A stretch of DNA of 44,111 nt from Bacillus sp. AFS001701 (GCF_002559405.1 NZ_NTZO01000020.1:1-44111); one strand, 5' to 3'. Numbered from the stretch's first letter, positions 1 through 7,919 are shown. Made by a program: numbers and translations. The notes: generated by a model not told the origin, from the sequence alone.

Positions 1-10
1 ATAAAAAAAC

Positions 11-39
11 TTGCACTTTTACAATAAAACGAATATTAT
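11..39 (+). promoter_or_regulatory. SigA-type promoter of the purine permease gene
   Basis: TTGCAC at 11-16 and TATTAT at 34-39 are separated by 17 bases, a good match to a vegetative promoter. Transcription would start near 46 and give a leader of only about 40 bases, too short for a purine riboswitch. Confidence 0.7.
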
Positions 40-69
40 TAATAACTGTTGAGTTTATCATTCGTATTT
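25..69. promoter_or_regulatory. Inverted pair of PurR-like boxes
   Basis: An ACGAAT core at 29-34 faces its complement ATTCGT at 60-65. The CGAA cores are 27 bases apart and A/T-rich flanks surround both. This is close to the arrangement of the two PurBoxes bound by Bacillus PurR. The first box overlaps the -10 hexamer and the second lies in the leader, so PurR would repress. The assignment is by pattern and known family behaviour only. Confidence 0.6.
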
Positions 70-85
70 TACAAGGAGATCTATT

Positions 86-1387
86 ATGTTTAAATTAAAA
101 GAGGCTAACACTTCGTTTAAAACAGAAATTATAGCTGGTTTTACCACTTTTTTAACAATGGCTTATATAATAATTGTTAATCCTATAATATTATCTGCGG
201 CTGGCGTTCCATTCGACCAAGCATTTACCGCAACAATCATTGCAACATTAGTTGGGACATTATTTATGGCATTGTTCGGAAACTACCCAATTGCGATTGC
301 TCCCGGAATGGGAATGAATGCATACTTTGCCTATTCAGTTGTTTCAAAAGCACATGGCATTTCGTATCATTTAGCATTCTCAGCTGTATTTATTACAGGT
401 ATTTTATTCGTTATTCTATCTTTAACTAAATTTAGAACGCATTTAATAGAAGCAATTCCAAATACATTAAAACATGCAATTAGTGTTGGAATTGGATTAT
501 TTATCGCATTTATAGGTTTACGTCTTTCAGGTATAATCGTTGCTAACAAAGATAATCTTGTAGGATTAGGCGATCTCCATTCTACTGGTGTAGTCCTTAC
601 TATAATCGGAATTGCAATTACAATTATCTTATTTGCCTTAAATGTAAATGGAGCTTTATTCTTCGGAATGGTTGCAACAGCAATCATTGCGGGCATTGCT
701 GGAAAATTACACATTAAAGGAAATATATTCTCCTTCCCTAAATTACCTGAACATATTATTGTTGCTAATCCAATAACAGCCGCTTCAGATGTCATTCATT
801 ATGGACTATATTCGGTTGTTTTTTCTTTCTTATTAGTTACAATTTTTGATACGACAGGTACATTCTTAGGTGTAGCTTCACAAGCTGGTTTATTAAATAA
901 GAAAGATGAAAAACGTACTGGTCGTGCGATGCTTTCTGATTCACTCGGTACTACAATTGGTGCTATGTTTGGTACTTCACCTACAACAGCTTATATCGAA
1001 TCTACTGCAGGTGTTGCAGCTGGAGGTAGAACAGGTTTAACGGCACTTGTTGTTGCATTACTATTCGTTTTTGCAGCATTCTTTAGCCCACTTGTTAATT
1101 CAATTTCTGATGTAGCGGCAATTACATCACCGTCATTAATCGTAGTAGGTTGCTTAATGATGGGTAGCGTTCGTCATATTGAGTGGGATCACTTTGAAGA
1201 AGCATTCCCTGCATTTTTAGTTATTATCACAATGCCACTTACATCAAGTATTGCGACAGGTATTGCACTTGGGTTTATTACCTATCCATTATTAAAAGTC
1301 GTTAAAGGGAAAGCAAAAAATGTTAAACCAGTTATTTATATATTTGGTATTTTATTCTTAATCCAATTGGTTTTCTTCCCACATTAA
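86..1387 (+). CDS. NCS2-family purine (guanine/hypoxanthine) permease, PbuG/PbuO type
   Basis: This 433-residue integral membrane protein matches the AzgA/PbuG branch of the NCS2 family, which imports hypoxanthine, guanine or adenine by proton symport. Visible family features are the N-terminal stretch TEIIAGFTTFLTMAYIIIVN, the glycine- and methionine-rich segment APGMGMNAYFAY near residue 75, and the conserved segment TSPTTAYIESTAGVAAGGRTG in the middle third. About 12-14 hydrophobic segments fill the rest. Length agrees with the family (430-440). An AAGGAGAT ribosome-binding site lies at 73-80. The promoter with PurR-like boxes supports purine-repressed expression. PbuG and PbuO cannot be told apart here. 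Confidence 0.9.
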   Translation: MFKLKEANTSFKTEIIAGFTTFLTMAYIIIVNPIILSAAGVPFDQAFTATIIATLVGTLFMALFGNYPIAIAPGMGMNAYFAYSVVSKAHGISYHLAFSAVFITGILFVILSLTKFRTHLIEAIPNTLKHAISVGIGLFIAFIGLRLSGIIVANKDNLVGLGDLHSTGVVLTIIGIAITIILFALNVNGALFFGMVATAIIAGIAGKLHIKGNIFSFPKLPEHIIVANPITAASDVIHYGLYSVVFSFLLVTIFDTTGTFLGVASQAGLLNKKDEKRTGRAMLSDSLGTTIGAMFGTSPTTAYIESTAGVAAGGRTGLTALVVALLFVFAAFFSPLVNSISDVAAITSPSLIVVGCLMMGSVRHIEWDHFEEAFPAFLVIITMPLTSSIATGIALGFITYPLLKVVKGKAKNVKPVIYIFGILFLIQLVFFPH

Positions 1388-1400
1388 TAATAAATATTTT

Positions 1401-1450
1401 AAGGCACATGATCTTTTAAAAGATTAATGTGCTTTTTTATTTTTTTTTTA
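1401..1450 (+). terminator. Rho-independent terminator after the purine permease
   Basis: GCACAT at 1404-1409 pairs with ATGTGC at 1427-1432, with an inner ATCTTTTAAAAGAT stem, followed by a long T-run. Confidence 0.85.
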
Positions 1451-1523
1451 GGTACTAGCCTTTCCTTGATGGGACATCTATGCATATTTTGTTTATGTAG
1501 ATTATTCAAGGAGGTGTTCTACG

Positions 1524-1814
1524 ATGTGGAACAACCAAGATCAAGTCAACATGAACTCAAGTAGATGTAGACGTAATGACTGTGATTGTGACGATTGCAG
1601 AAGAAGACGTTGCGATTGTGATGATTGCCATCGAGATCGTTGTGATTGCCATAACCATGATTGTCACTGCAGATGCAGATGCTGTTGTACTAGAAGAAAA
1701 AGTAACTGTGGCTGTATGAATCCGTGTTTAGGTGTCGATATGGTAATGTTTGAAATGATGATGAAAAACATGATGAACAATAATAACAACAAAAATAATA
1801 ATAATAAGGATTAA
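1524..1814 (+). CDS. Cys/Asp/Arg-rich low-complexity small protein of unknown function
   Basis: This 96-residue protein is not recognised as a named family. Residues 14-55 are a dense run of Cys with Asp, Arg and His, including repeated CDCDDC and DRCDC motifs. A short neutral stretch GCMNPCLGVDMVMFEMMM follows, and the tail is almost all Asn and Lys. Such composition suggests metal binding or disulfide cross-linking, as in some spore-surface proteins, but that is inference. A very strong AAGGAGGTG site (1508-1516) lies seven bases before the ATG, so translation is likely. It stands alone between two terminators. Confidence 0.7.
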   Translation: MWNNQDQVNMNSSRCRRNDCDCDDCRRRRCDCDDCHRDRCDCHNHDCHCRCRCCCTRRKSNCGCMNPCLGVDMVMFEMMMKNMMNNNNNKNNNNKD

Positions 1815-1831
1815 TCTATTTTCTCCCTCCC

Positions 1832-1859
1832 CCAAAAAAAAACCTGAATTTAACAGGTT
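1832..1859 (-). terminator. Minus-strand terminator
   Basis: AACCTG at 1841-1846 pairs with CAGGTT at 1854-1859. On the minus strand the hairpin is followed by a nine-base T-run. It is a second stop for transcripts leaving the patatin-like gene. Confidence 0.65.
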
Positions 1860-1865
1860 GATCAA

Positions 1866-1946
1866 ACTGATGAAACGCTCGCTTTCTTAGTTGTTTCGCT
1901 TTTATAATACGCTTCGTACTTTGAAAGACAAGCGTTTTTAATCAGT
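1866..1946. repeat. 81-base long imperfect hairpin
   Basis: ACTGAT at 1866-1871 pairs with ATCAGT at 1941-1946. Just inside, AAACGCT pairs with AGCGTTT and CTTTC with GAAAG, giving a stem of about 18 pairs around a loop of roughly 35 bases. It has no T-run and lies between two terminators. Confidence 0.5.
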
Positions 1947-1972
1947 CTCAATAGTTTAATTTTCAACATATT

Positions 1973-2001
1973 AAAACGACCTGATTAACAGGTCGTTTTT
2001 T
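1973..2001. terminator. Bidirectional terminator between the Cys-rich gene and the patatin-like gene
   Basis: AAAACGACCTG at 1973-1983 pairs with CAGGTCGTTTT at 1989-1999, flanked by A- and T-runs. It overlaps the stop codon of the minus-strand lipase gene. Confidence 0.85.
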
Positions 2002-2863
2002 CATACGATATAAAACCTAAAATTTGTTTACGAAGTCGCTTAGCATCTTCATAACCTTCTTTATAAAGCTCTAATAAACGTTCTTTTTTCCGTTCGATTC
2101 GACTAACCTTTAACTTTTGTATAGGACGAATGACTAATATATTTCCAGCTTTTTCTTGCTCCTCAATATATTCAAGTTGCTTATTATAAACTTCATACCT
2201 ATTTAGTACTGCCTGAACAAGCCCTGGATAATCTTTATACTTTTTTTGCAAATACCAAGTTCCTTTTGAAGGCTTTTTACGATAACCAGCATTTCTAGTT
2301 AAAACAACTATATTTTTAAGATTGCCATCCGCTTCAGATTTACTGATCGGAATCGGATCTGCAATGCCACCATCCATCAAGAAATGTTCATTAAACTTAA
2401 TGATTGGAGCCATTAACGGTAAAGAACTTGATGCCCGAATTATATTTAACATATCTGTTGATTCTACAATTTGATCTTTATCAAAATAGACAGGTTCTCC
2501 TGTAACACAATCAGTCGTACCAACTACAAATTTTTGCTCAGCATTATAAAAAGAATCAAAATCAAAAGGATCTAACTCATTAGGAATAATATCAAATAAT
2601 AAGTCCATACCAAAAAGCTGCTTATTACGAATTAAATTTTTAAAAGAAATATAATCTGGATGCTGTAAAAATTCCGTATTTACTCGTTTATTACGACCAT
2701 GTTGTTTTGATAGATAAGAAGTACCCATACAAGCACCCGCAGAAACACCAATTACATAAGGAATTTCTATATTTTGTTCAAGAAAATAATCAAGAACACC
2801 AGCAGTATAAATCCCCCTCATTCCTCCACCTTCGAGAACTAAGCCCATTCCATTCATTTTCAC
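1985..2863 (-). CDS. Patatin-like phospholipase (RssA/YqhO-like)
   Basis: A 292-residue lipid acyl hydrolase of the patatin/NTE family, expected to act on phospholipids with a Ser-Asp dyad. The oxyanion motif EGGGMRG is near residue 11, the nucleophile elbow GVSAG near residue 39, and the catalytic aspartate motif DGG at about 163 (MDGGIADPIP). No signal peptide is seen, so it is probably cytoplasmic. Length equals the B. subtilis YqhO-type proteins. The start is supported by AAAGGGGGGC upstream of the ATG. It is monocistronic, with terminators downstream. Confidence 0.88.
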   Translation of the reverse strand: MKMNGMGLVLEGGGMRGIYTAGVLDYFLEQNIEIPYVIGVSAGACMGTSYLSKQHGRNKRVNTEFLQHPDYISFKNLIRNKQLFGMDLLFDIIPNELDPFDFDSFYNAEQKFVVGTTDCVTGEPVYFDKDQIVESTDMLNIIRASSSLPLMAPIIKFNEHFLMDGGIADPIPISKSEADGNLKNIVVLTRNAGYRKKPSKGTWYLQKKYKDYPGLVQAVLNRYEVYNKQLEYIEEQEKAGNILVIRPIQKLKVSRIERKKERLLELYKEGYEDAKRLRKQILGFISYEKTTC

Positions 2864-3198
2864 AGCCCCCCTTTTTTCAAATTTTTTAGGACAATCTATT
2901 TAAATATTTTATTATATGAGGTGATGAAAGGGAAGAAATTAGAGTTGTGTGCGGTCAAGTGTGTTCAATTCTTAGTTTGCTTGATTTAACCTTTAAGGTG
3001 ATAAATTCCTCGAAGCTGTAATTAAATTCCGGGTATCGCAATTAAATTCTGAGAATCGCAATTATAATACTCAAATTCCCCGCTCATCTAATAAAATTAA
3101 TTCGTTTCCACCCATTCCTATTCAATTTTACAAATAATTGGTCGGATTCCTTAAAAAATGCTATATAAATCACTACATTCTCACTTCTCAAACAAGAA
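2864..3198. other. Intergenic region with short 20-bp direct repeats
   Basis: No convincing gene lies here. The stretch 3015-3075 holds three imperfect tandem units sharing a CAATTAAATT-like core. A short minus-strand frame crossing 3084-3293 overlaps the acylase gene and is not supported. Confidence 0.5.
3015..3075. repeat. Three imperfect 20-bp direct repeats
   Basis: Units begin at 3015, 3036 and 3056. The second and third both begin TCGCAATTA, and the first carries GTAATTAAATTC in the same place. Confidence 0.5.
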
Positions 3199-3226
3199 AA
3201 CAGACCTCCTATAGGTCTGTCCTCTG
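3199..3226 (-). terminator. Terminator of the penicillin acylase gene
   Basis: CAGACC and GGTCTG form a stem around TCCTATA. Read on the minus strand it is followed by TTTTCTTGTTT. Confidence 0.75.
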
Positions 3227-3240
3227 TATTTCCTGCCTTC

Positions 3241-5637
3241 CTACTTCTTCTTTGTTTTTCCCGGTTCGAATAGTTCTTTAACACCTTCAACATTTTTCAA
3301 AGAAGTAGTATGATATGTTCCATTTGCCCACTCTTCCATTTGATCACTATACCATTTGCTTCCGAGGTTTCCGGATTGACCTGGTCCAACTACGTTTACT
3401 GATTTACTTAAATCTGCAAAGTTTACAACAGTTCTCCATGATGCACCATGGTCTACGATTCCTTGGTCATCATATCCAGCTGCTTTCACTGTAGTTGAGC
3501 TGCCTCCTACTGGAATTGGATCTCTTGCATTAAAGAAATAGCTTAAGATTTTAATACTGGATAATGGGTGTTCGAAAGCAACTTTATGGTGATCACCCCA
3601 ATTCCACTTAGCTGCATTTTCACCGTCGGTTTTGCTAATATTTTTAATCGTTGTTTTGAAGGTTTTTAATAAAAGTTTATCAATTCCGCCTTGTTCATCA
3701 ACCCAGATTACTTTATTCCCATTTAAGCTGTCACGTAGCAATTGATCGACTACGACTTTGCGGTCTCCAAATAAATCCATCATATCGTTTGAGATTTGTT
3801 GATCGAACAATGCTTTATTTATTTCAGTCATCCACATTTGGAATATGAGAGGAGAGGCTTCATCTTTATCATCTATAAAATTCCATTTTTCAAGTTCCTT
3901 TAAAGCTGATTTTTCAACAGATGATAATTGATCTTTATTTTGTTTTATTGACTTAATAAACTTCGGTGCATGTTCCTTAGCCTGTAGGTTCATTTCGTCC
4001 ATTTGTAGCTTTTGCATATCTTTAACAGTCAGTTTGTTATTTTCTTTTAATACTTCCTGAATGCGTAATTGACGGTAAGGCTGTGCCCATGAATTTGAAA
4101 TATGGTATGGATATGAATCATCTACTACTTTATTATTTGCAGATGAAATAAATCCTTCCTTTGGATTAACGATTGTTGGTAGTTCATCGTATGGAATGAA
4201 TCCTTTCCATCCATAATCACTAGTCCAACCCGGAACCGGCATTAGTCCATCACCTTTTTTACGAATTGGAATTTTTCCATTCGCTCGATAGGCAATTGTT
4301 CCGTCATCCGATGCAAAAACGAAATTTTGAGCAGGGGCTTCAAATAAAGCTAATCCTTCTTTAAACGAATTCCAATCCTTTGCAACGTCAAACTTTAAAA
4401 CGGCTTCTAGCTCTGTTGTTGGTTGTAGTGCTGTCCATTGTAAAGAGAATACAGTTTCTATTCCAGCATCGCTCGCAAATTCCGAAATCACTGGACCATG
4501 TCTCGTAATCATAACAGGTAAAACCTTATTCTTTTTACCTTTAATTTTGATCGTTTCATTTATAACCTGTGCCTTTTCCCATTGACCATCATATAAAAAT
4601 TCGTCTGGCTCATTTAGATTTCGTTTTTCAATATATAAATCTTGTACATCCGGTCCTACGTTTGTTACTCCCCAGGCAATATGTTCATTATGACCAACGA
4701 TGATTCCCGGAACCCCTGCAAAAATTACACCACTTACATTCATATCACCAGATTTTAATTGAGTTTCATACCAAATTGCTGGTGTCGCTAATCCTAAATG
4801 AGGATCATCTGCTAATAACGGTTTACCGGACTTAGTTTTAGTTCCACTAACAACCCAATCATTACTTCCATTCCAAACAGGTGGAATAATTGCGCTTGCA
4901 AAGCTCTTTTCTACGTCTATTTTTGAAGTATTACTTGGAATAATATACGGATCTAGATCATTATTAGCTGGGAATAGCTCCAAAGCCTTATCCTTTGGAA
5001 ATTTATTCATAGCATAATAACGAAATGCTTGTTCATTCCAGTGACCGCCTAAATCAAATGCCATATATTTACCAATTACTAGTGAGTCAATTGCAGTCCA
5101 TTTAGTTGGTTTATATTTTAAAATTTTAAATTCAACTGGTAGTTTATTTTCCTTTATTGCGTATTTTATGTATGCATTTACTCCTTCTGCATACCAATTT
5201 AAAACATTTTGACCATTTTTATCGTATTTGCTGTAAGAAGCTTCTGCAGCTCTTCTTAAACCAAGCGTTCGAAAATATGAGTCACGCTCCACAGTAGCAT
5301 CACCAATCACTTCACTTAATTGTCCGGATGCTTGTCTCCTACTTAAATCCATTTGAAATAATCGATCTTGTGCAGTTACAAAACCTTGCGCAACATACAA
5401 ATCATGCAAACTCTTAGCACTAATATGAGGTACACCTTTATCATCCCTAACTACCTCTACTTTATGGTTTAACGTACTGATCCTTAAATTTCCTTTAATG
5501 CTTGGTAATGATTTTTTTGTTAAGTACAGGCCGGTGCCCGCAACGATTAAGACGATGACAATTAAGATAGTTGATGTAACTTTAATCCACTTCGGAAAGC
5601 GCTTCCGACTTTTTGAAATCTCAATTGGCGCACTCAT
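3241..5637 (-). CDS. Penicillin-acylase-family (Ntn hydrolase) protein, membrane-anchored
   Basis: This 798-residue S45-family amidohydrolase would hydrolyse amide bonds of penicillins, acyl-homoserine lactones or related N-acyl compounds. A single hydrophobic segment at about 19-40 anchors it, leaving the catalytic domain outside the cell. The autocatalytic cleavage and nucleophile site is visible as NGSNDWVVSG with Ser258 after Gly257. Upstream are the alpha-chain motifs GVPHI and QGFVTAQDRLFQMDL. Length fits the precursor form (alpha, spacer, beta). A strong GGAGGGAG site lies just before the ATG. The natural substrate cannot be read from sequence. Confidence 0.92.
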   Translation of the reverse strand: MSAPIEISKSRKRFPKWIKVTSTILIVIVLIVAGTGLYLTKKSLPSIKGNLRISTLNHKVEVVRDDKGVPHISAKSLHDLYVAQGFVTAQDRLFQMDLSRRQASGQLSEVIGDATVERDSYFRTLGLRRAAEASYSKYDKNGQNVLNWYAEGVNAYIKYAIKENKLPVEFKILKYKPTKWTAIDSLVIGKYMAFDLGGHWNEQAFRYYAMNKFPKDKALELFPANNDLDPYIIPSNTSKIDVEKSFASAIIPPVWNGSNDWVVSGTKTKSGKPLLADDPHLGLATPAIWYETQLKSGDMNVSGVIFAGVPGIIVGHNEHIAWGVTNVGPDVQDLYIEKRNLNEPDEFLYDGQWEKAQVINETIKIKGKKNKVLPVMITRHGPVISEFASDAGIETVFSLQWTALQPTTELEAVLKFDVAKDWNSFKEGLALFEAPAQNFVFASDDGTIAYRANGKIPIRKKGDGLMPVPGWTSDYGWKGFIPYDELPTIVNPKEGFISSANNKVVDDSYPYHISNSWAQPYRQLRIQEVLKENNKLTVKDMQKLQMDEMNLQAKEHAPKFIKSIKQNKDQLSSVEKSALKELEKWNFIDDKDEASPLIFQMWMTEINKALFDQQISNDMMDLFGDRKVVVDQLLRDSLNGNKVIWVDEQGGIDKLLLKTFKTTIKNISKTDGENAAKWNWGDHHKVAFEHPLSSIKILSYFFNARDPIPVGGSSTTVKAAGYDDQGIVDHGASWRTVVNFADLSKSVNVVGPGQSGNLGSKWYSDQMEEWANGTYHTTSLKNVEGVKELFEPGKTKKK

Positions 5638-5727
5638 TTTTCTCCCTCCTGCTTAAACTGCATATAAAACATATACTGTATAATAATTCTGCAAGTCTTA
5701 TTGCATTCCTTCTTATGACGAATGGGG

Positions 5728-5733
5728 TATAAT
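5728..5733 (+). promoter_or_regulatory. -10 hexamer upstream of the thioredoxin-like gene
   Basis: A perfect TATAAT follows GGGG. TTGCAT at 5701-5706 is 21 bases upstream, which is too far, so the -35 is weak or absent. Confidence 0.4.
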
Positions 5734-5765
5734 ACTATTTATTAACATTAAAGGAGTGTATGGAA

Positions 5766-6320
5766 ATGTCACTAAATTCTTGGTTCGAAAAAGGCATGAC
5801 TTTTCAAGAATATGTAGAAGCAATGAATGTAAATAAAGAAGAACTTCTAAAAATCTATAATGAAGTTACGATTCCTGAAAGTACACAAGCAAAACTTGAA
5901 CAATTAAAGAATCGTCATTGGAAGGTTGTTACTTTAACTGCAGATTGGTGTGGAGATGCATTACTTAATGTACCAGTTATTCAGAAAATGATGGAGAATG
6001 CAAATATAGATACTAGATTCCTAATTCGAGATGAAAACCTAGAATTAATGGATCAATATTTAACGAATGGTAAATCTCGTTCTATTCCAATTTTTGTTTT
6101 TATGGATGAAAAAGGGAATGAAGTAAATGTATGGGGTCCACGTTCTGCGGAGATTGAAGAAATTGTAGTTGAAATGAAAAAAGAGCTTCCAGATAAAGAA
6201 GATCCAAATTTCCAAGAAAAACAAACTGCTGTTTTTAAAGCGATTCGAACAAACTTCGTTGAAGACAAAAAATACTGGAATTCAGTTATAAATAGTGTAG
6301 AAGAGAAATTATTCTCATAA
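5766..6320 (+). CDS. Thioredoxin-fold protein with a single active-site cysteine
   Basis: A cytosolic 184-residue thioredoxin-like protein of the Thioredoxin_9 kind. The fold signature is VVTLTADWCGDALLNVP, with Cys62 at the first active-site position and Ala in place of the second Cys, so it cannot do ordinary dithiol exchange alone. A cis-proline motif SIPIFVF follows. An in-frame ATG at 5760 is only three bases from AAGGAG (5751-5756). The ATG at 5766 has nine-base spacing and is preferred. It is a single-gene unit, divergent from the acylase. A monothiol reductase or bacillithiol-linked role is possible but inferred. Confidence 0.85.
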   Translation: MSLNSWFEKGMTFQEYVEAMNVNKEELLKIYNEVTIPESTQAKLEQLKNRHWKVVTLTADWCGDALLNVPVIQKMMENANIDTRFLIRDENLELMDQYLTNGKSRSIPIFVFMDEKGNEVNVWGPRSAEIEEIVVEMKKELPDKEDPNFQEKQTAVFKAIRTNFVEDKKYWNSVINSVEEKLFS

Positions 6321-6330
6321 GAAAAAGTAA

Positions 6331-6370
6331 GGGTTATTTAGTTGAAGAATCTTTCAATTAAATAGCCTTT
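6331..6370 (+). terminator. Terminator after the thioredoxin-like gene
   Basis: A long stem pairs GGTTATTTAGTTGAA with TTTCAATTAAATAGCC, then TTTTTATTT. It may also serve the converging prepilin peptidase gene. Confidence 0.85.
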
Positions 6371-7150
6371 TTATTTATAAAAAATTATATCGTAAATTTC
6401 TAATAGATTTTCACAATAAAAATAACTAATTAATCCACCCATTGCAATGAATGGACCAAAAGGAATTGGATTACGCCGCTTTAATTTTCTTGACAATATT
6501 ACAACTACCCCGTAAATACTGCCTGAAAAACAGGCAAGCATAAATGCAATGAGGGTCAGTTTCCAACCTAATATTATTCCTAGCACACTAAATAACTTAA
6601 TGTCTCCCCCTCCCATACCACCTTTACTAATCAGATTAATTAGAAGCAAAACCACAAATGCTCCTATCGCTCCTACTATACTACTCCACCATGGGTCCAT
6701 TGGAAATAAGATTCGCTCAAAACTATAAATAAATAAAAAGAATAGTAGAATCCGATTAGGGATAATCATATAGTTCACATCCGAAACAACAATAATGATT
6801 AATAAAGATACTACCGAAAGAGTGATCATTAACTCTTTATTAAAACCAGTTTCATAGATGGAAAAAACAAATAATAAACCTGTTAGTACTTCAATTAATA
6901 GATATTGTTTGGAAATTAGCATCCCGCAACTTCGACATTTCCCTCTTTGGAGTAAAAAAGAAAATACCGGTATTAATTCTATAGAACTCAATTTATGTCC
7001 ACAATTTGAACACGAGGAACCTGGTGAAATAATTGATTTCCCGATAGGTACTCTTAACCCAACAACATTAAAAAAAGAACCAAATACTAGGCCTAATACA
7101 AAAAAAGTAAAGTAGACTAATGCTATGATTACCAACTCCTTTAAAGTCAT
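6371..7150 (-). CDS. Prepilin leader peptidase / N-methyltransferase (ComC-like, A24 family)
   Basis: An integral membrane aspartic protease that cleaves and methylates type IV prepilin-like proteins such as the ComG competence pseudopilins. The 259 residues show the cytoplasmic zinc-binding loop with CSNC (47, 50) and CRSC (72, 75). Both catalytic aspartates are present: Asp124 in SDVNYMIIPN and Asp183 in GGGDIKL. About eight membrane spans are seen. The ATG at 7150 has no ribosome-binding site. AAAGGAG lies inside codons 3-5, so the true start may be further in (see findings). No other competence genes are in the window. Confidence 0.9.
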   Translation of the reverse strand: MTLKELVIIALVYFTFFVLGLVFGSFFNVVGLRVPIGKSIISPGSSCSNCGHKLSSIELIPVFSFLLQRGKCRSCGMLISKQYLLIEVLTGLLFVFSIYETGFNKELMITLSVVSLLIIIVVSDVNYMIIPNRILLFFLFIYSFERILFPMDPWWSSIVGAIGAFVVLLLINLISKGGMGGGDIKLFSVLGIILGWKLTLIAFMLACFSGSIYGVVVILSRKLKRRNPIPFGPFIAMGGLISYFYCENLLEIYDIIFYK

Positions 7151-7229
7151 TCAACTAGTTTAGTTAAGGGTCATTATATCATTTAAACATAATCTACTTA
7201 TTTATTAAAAAAGAATACTTTATGAAAAG

Positions 7230-7317
7230 ATAAAGAAAACTTGCAGATTGGCGAAGGCAGAGTCGTAGTTGCACCTATCTTTTATTTCTAAAATTGGTAA
7301 TTGCGTCGAATACTCCT
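7230..7317. repeat. Dispersed ~90-bp repeat, copy 1
   Basis: This stretch shares ATAAAGAAAACT at its left end, CGTAGTTGCACYTAT in the middle and CGTCGARTAYTC at its right end with 11992-12086. The outer ends are imperfect inverted repeats. It lies between the prepilin peptidase and NlpC/P60 genes. Confidence 0.65.
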
Positions 7318-7350
7318 CCTCGAAACTAATCTATAATTTCTTAAAGTACA

Positions 7351-7389
7351 AAAAAAAGCAATCTACCATTCTTATGAAAAGTAAATTGC
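7351..7389 (-). terminator. Terminator of the NlpC/P60 gene
   Basis: GCAATCTAC at 7358-7366 pairs with GTAAATTGC at 7381-7389. On the minus strand a T-run of eight follows. Confidence 0.8.
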
Positions 7390-7403
7390 ATTTATTATTA
7401 TGT

Positions 7404-7862
7404 TTATTTAATTACACTACCTGAGCCAGCGAATTTCGGTTTCCAATATGAATTAGAAAGACTGACAACAGCTACTCCCTTACTTGAAGTCGCTGAAATA
7501 AAATTATTATTTCCCATGAAAATTCCTACATGGCTAATACCTTTTTTATATGTATTTTTGAAAAAAACTAAATCTCCAGGAACAGGCTTTTTAACAATTG
7601 AGCTGACAGTGTACATTGACGAAGCAGTTCGAGGTAGTGTAGTACCTACTTTTTTATATACATACCCTACGTAACCTGAACAGTCAAAACCTTTAGTAGA
7701 TGTACCACCAAAACGATATGGCACTCCAGTATATTGTTTAGCGATTTTTGTTACCTGATTTTTCTTTGAGTATGGGTTATATGTAGATGCTGCTTGTGAT
7801 TTAGTCGTAAAAAATACCATGCTCAGTAAGCATACGAAAGCTATAAGGACTTGCTTTTTCAT
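7404..7862 (-). CDS. Secreted NlpC/P60 cell-wall endopeptidase
   Basis: A 152-residue exported peptidoglycan hydrolase, expected to cut the D-Glu to diamino acid bond. A signal peptide (KK, hydrophobic core, cleavage near SQA-AS) leads directly into a single NlpC/P60 domain. The catalytic Cys is in GFDCSGYVGYVY and the His in GISHVGIF. There is no LysM or SH3 binding domain, so it is a minimal hydrolase. An in-frame ATG exists at 7880, but AAGGGGGAGA lies between it and the ATG at 7862, which fixes the latter as the start. A WalR-type box lies upstream. Confidence 0.92.
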   Translation of the reverse strand: MKKQVLIAFVCLLSMVFFTTKSQAASTYNPYSKKNQVTKIAKQYTGVPYRFGGTSTKGFDCSGYVGYVYKKVGTTLPRTASSMYTVSSIVKKPVPGDLVFFKNTYKKGISHVGIFMGNNNFISATSSKGVAVVSLSNSYWKPKFAGSGSVIK

Positions 7863-7919
7863 CTCTTTCTCCCCCTTCATTGATTAATGTTAGTCTAACA
7901 AAATACACTTTTGAAAGCC

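Noticed and set aside
1454-1491. Sporulation SigK-type promoter before the Cys-rich gene
   Set aside because: CATATTTTG resembles a SigK -10, but no AC-type -35 lies at the needed 16-17 base distance.
3084-3293. Minus-strand frame of 69 codons
   Set aside because: It overlaps the end of the penicillin acylase gene and its terminator and has no ribosome-binding site.
5701-5733. Complete SigA promoter TTGCAT-TATAAT
   Set aside because: The spacer is 21 bases, too long. Only the -10 is kept.
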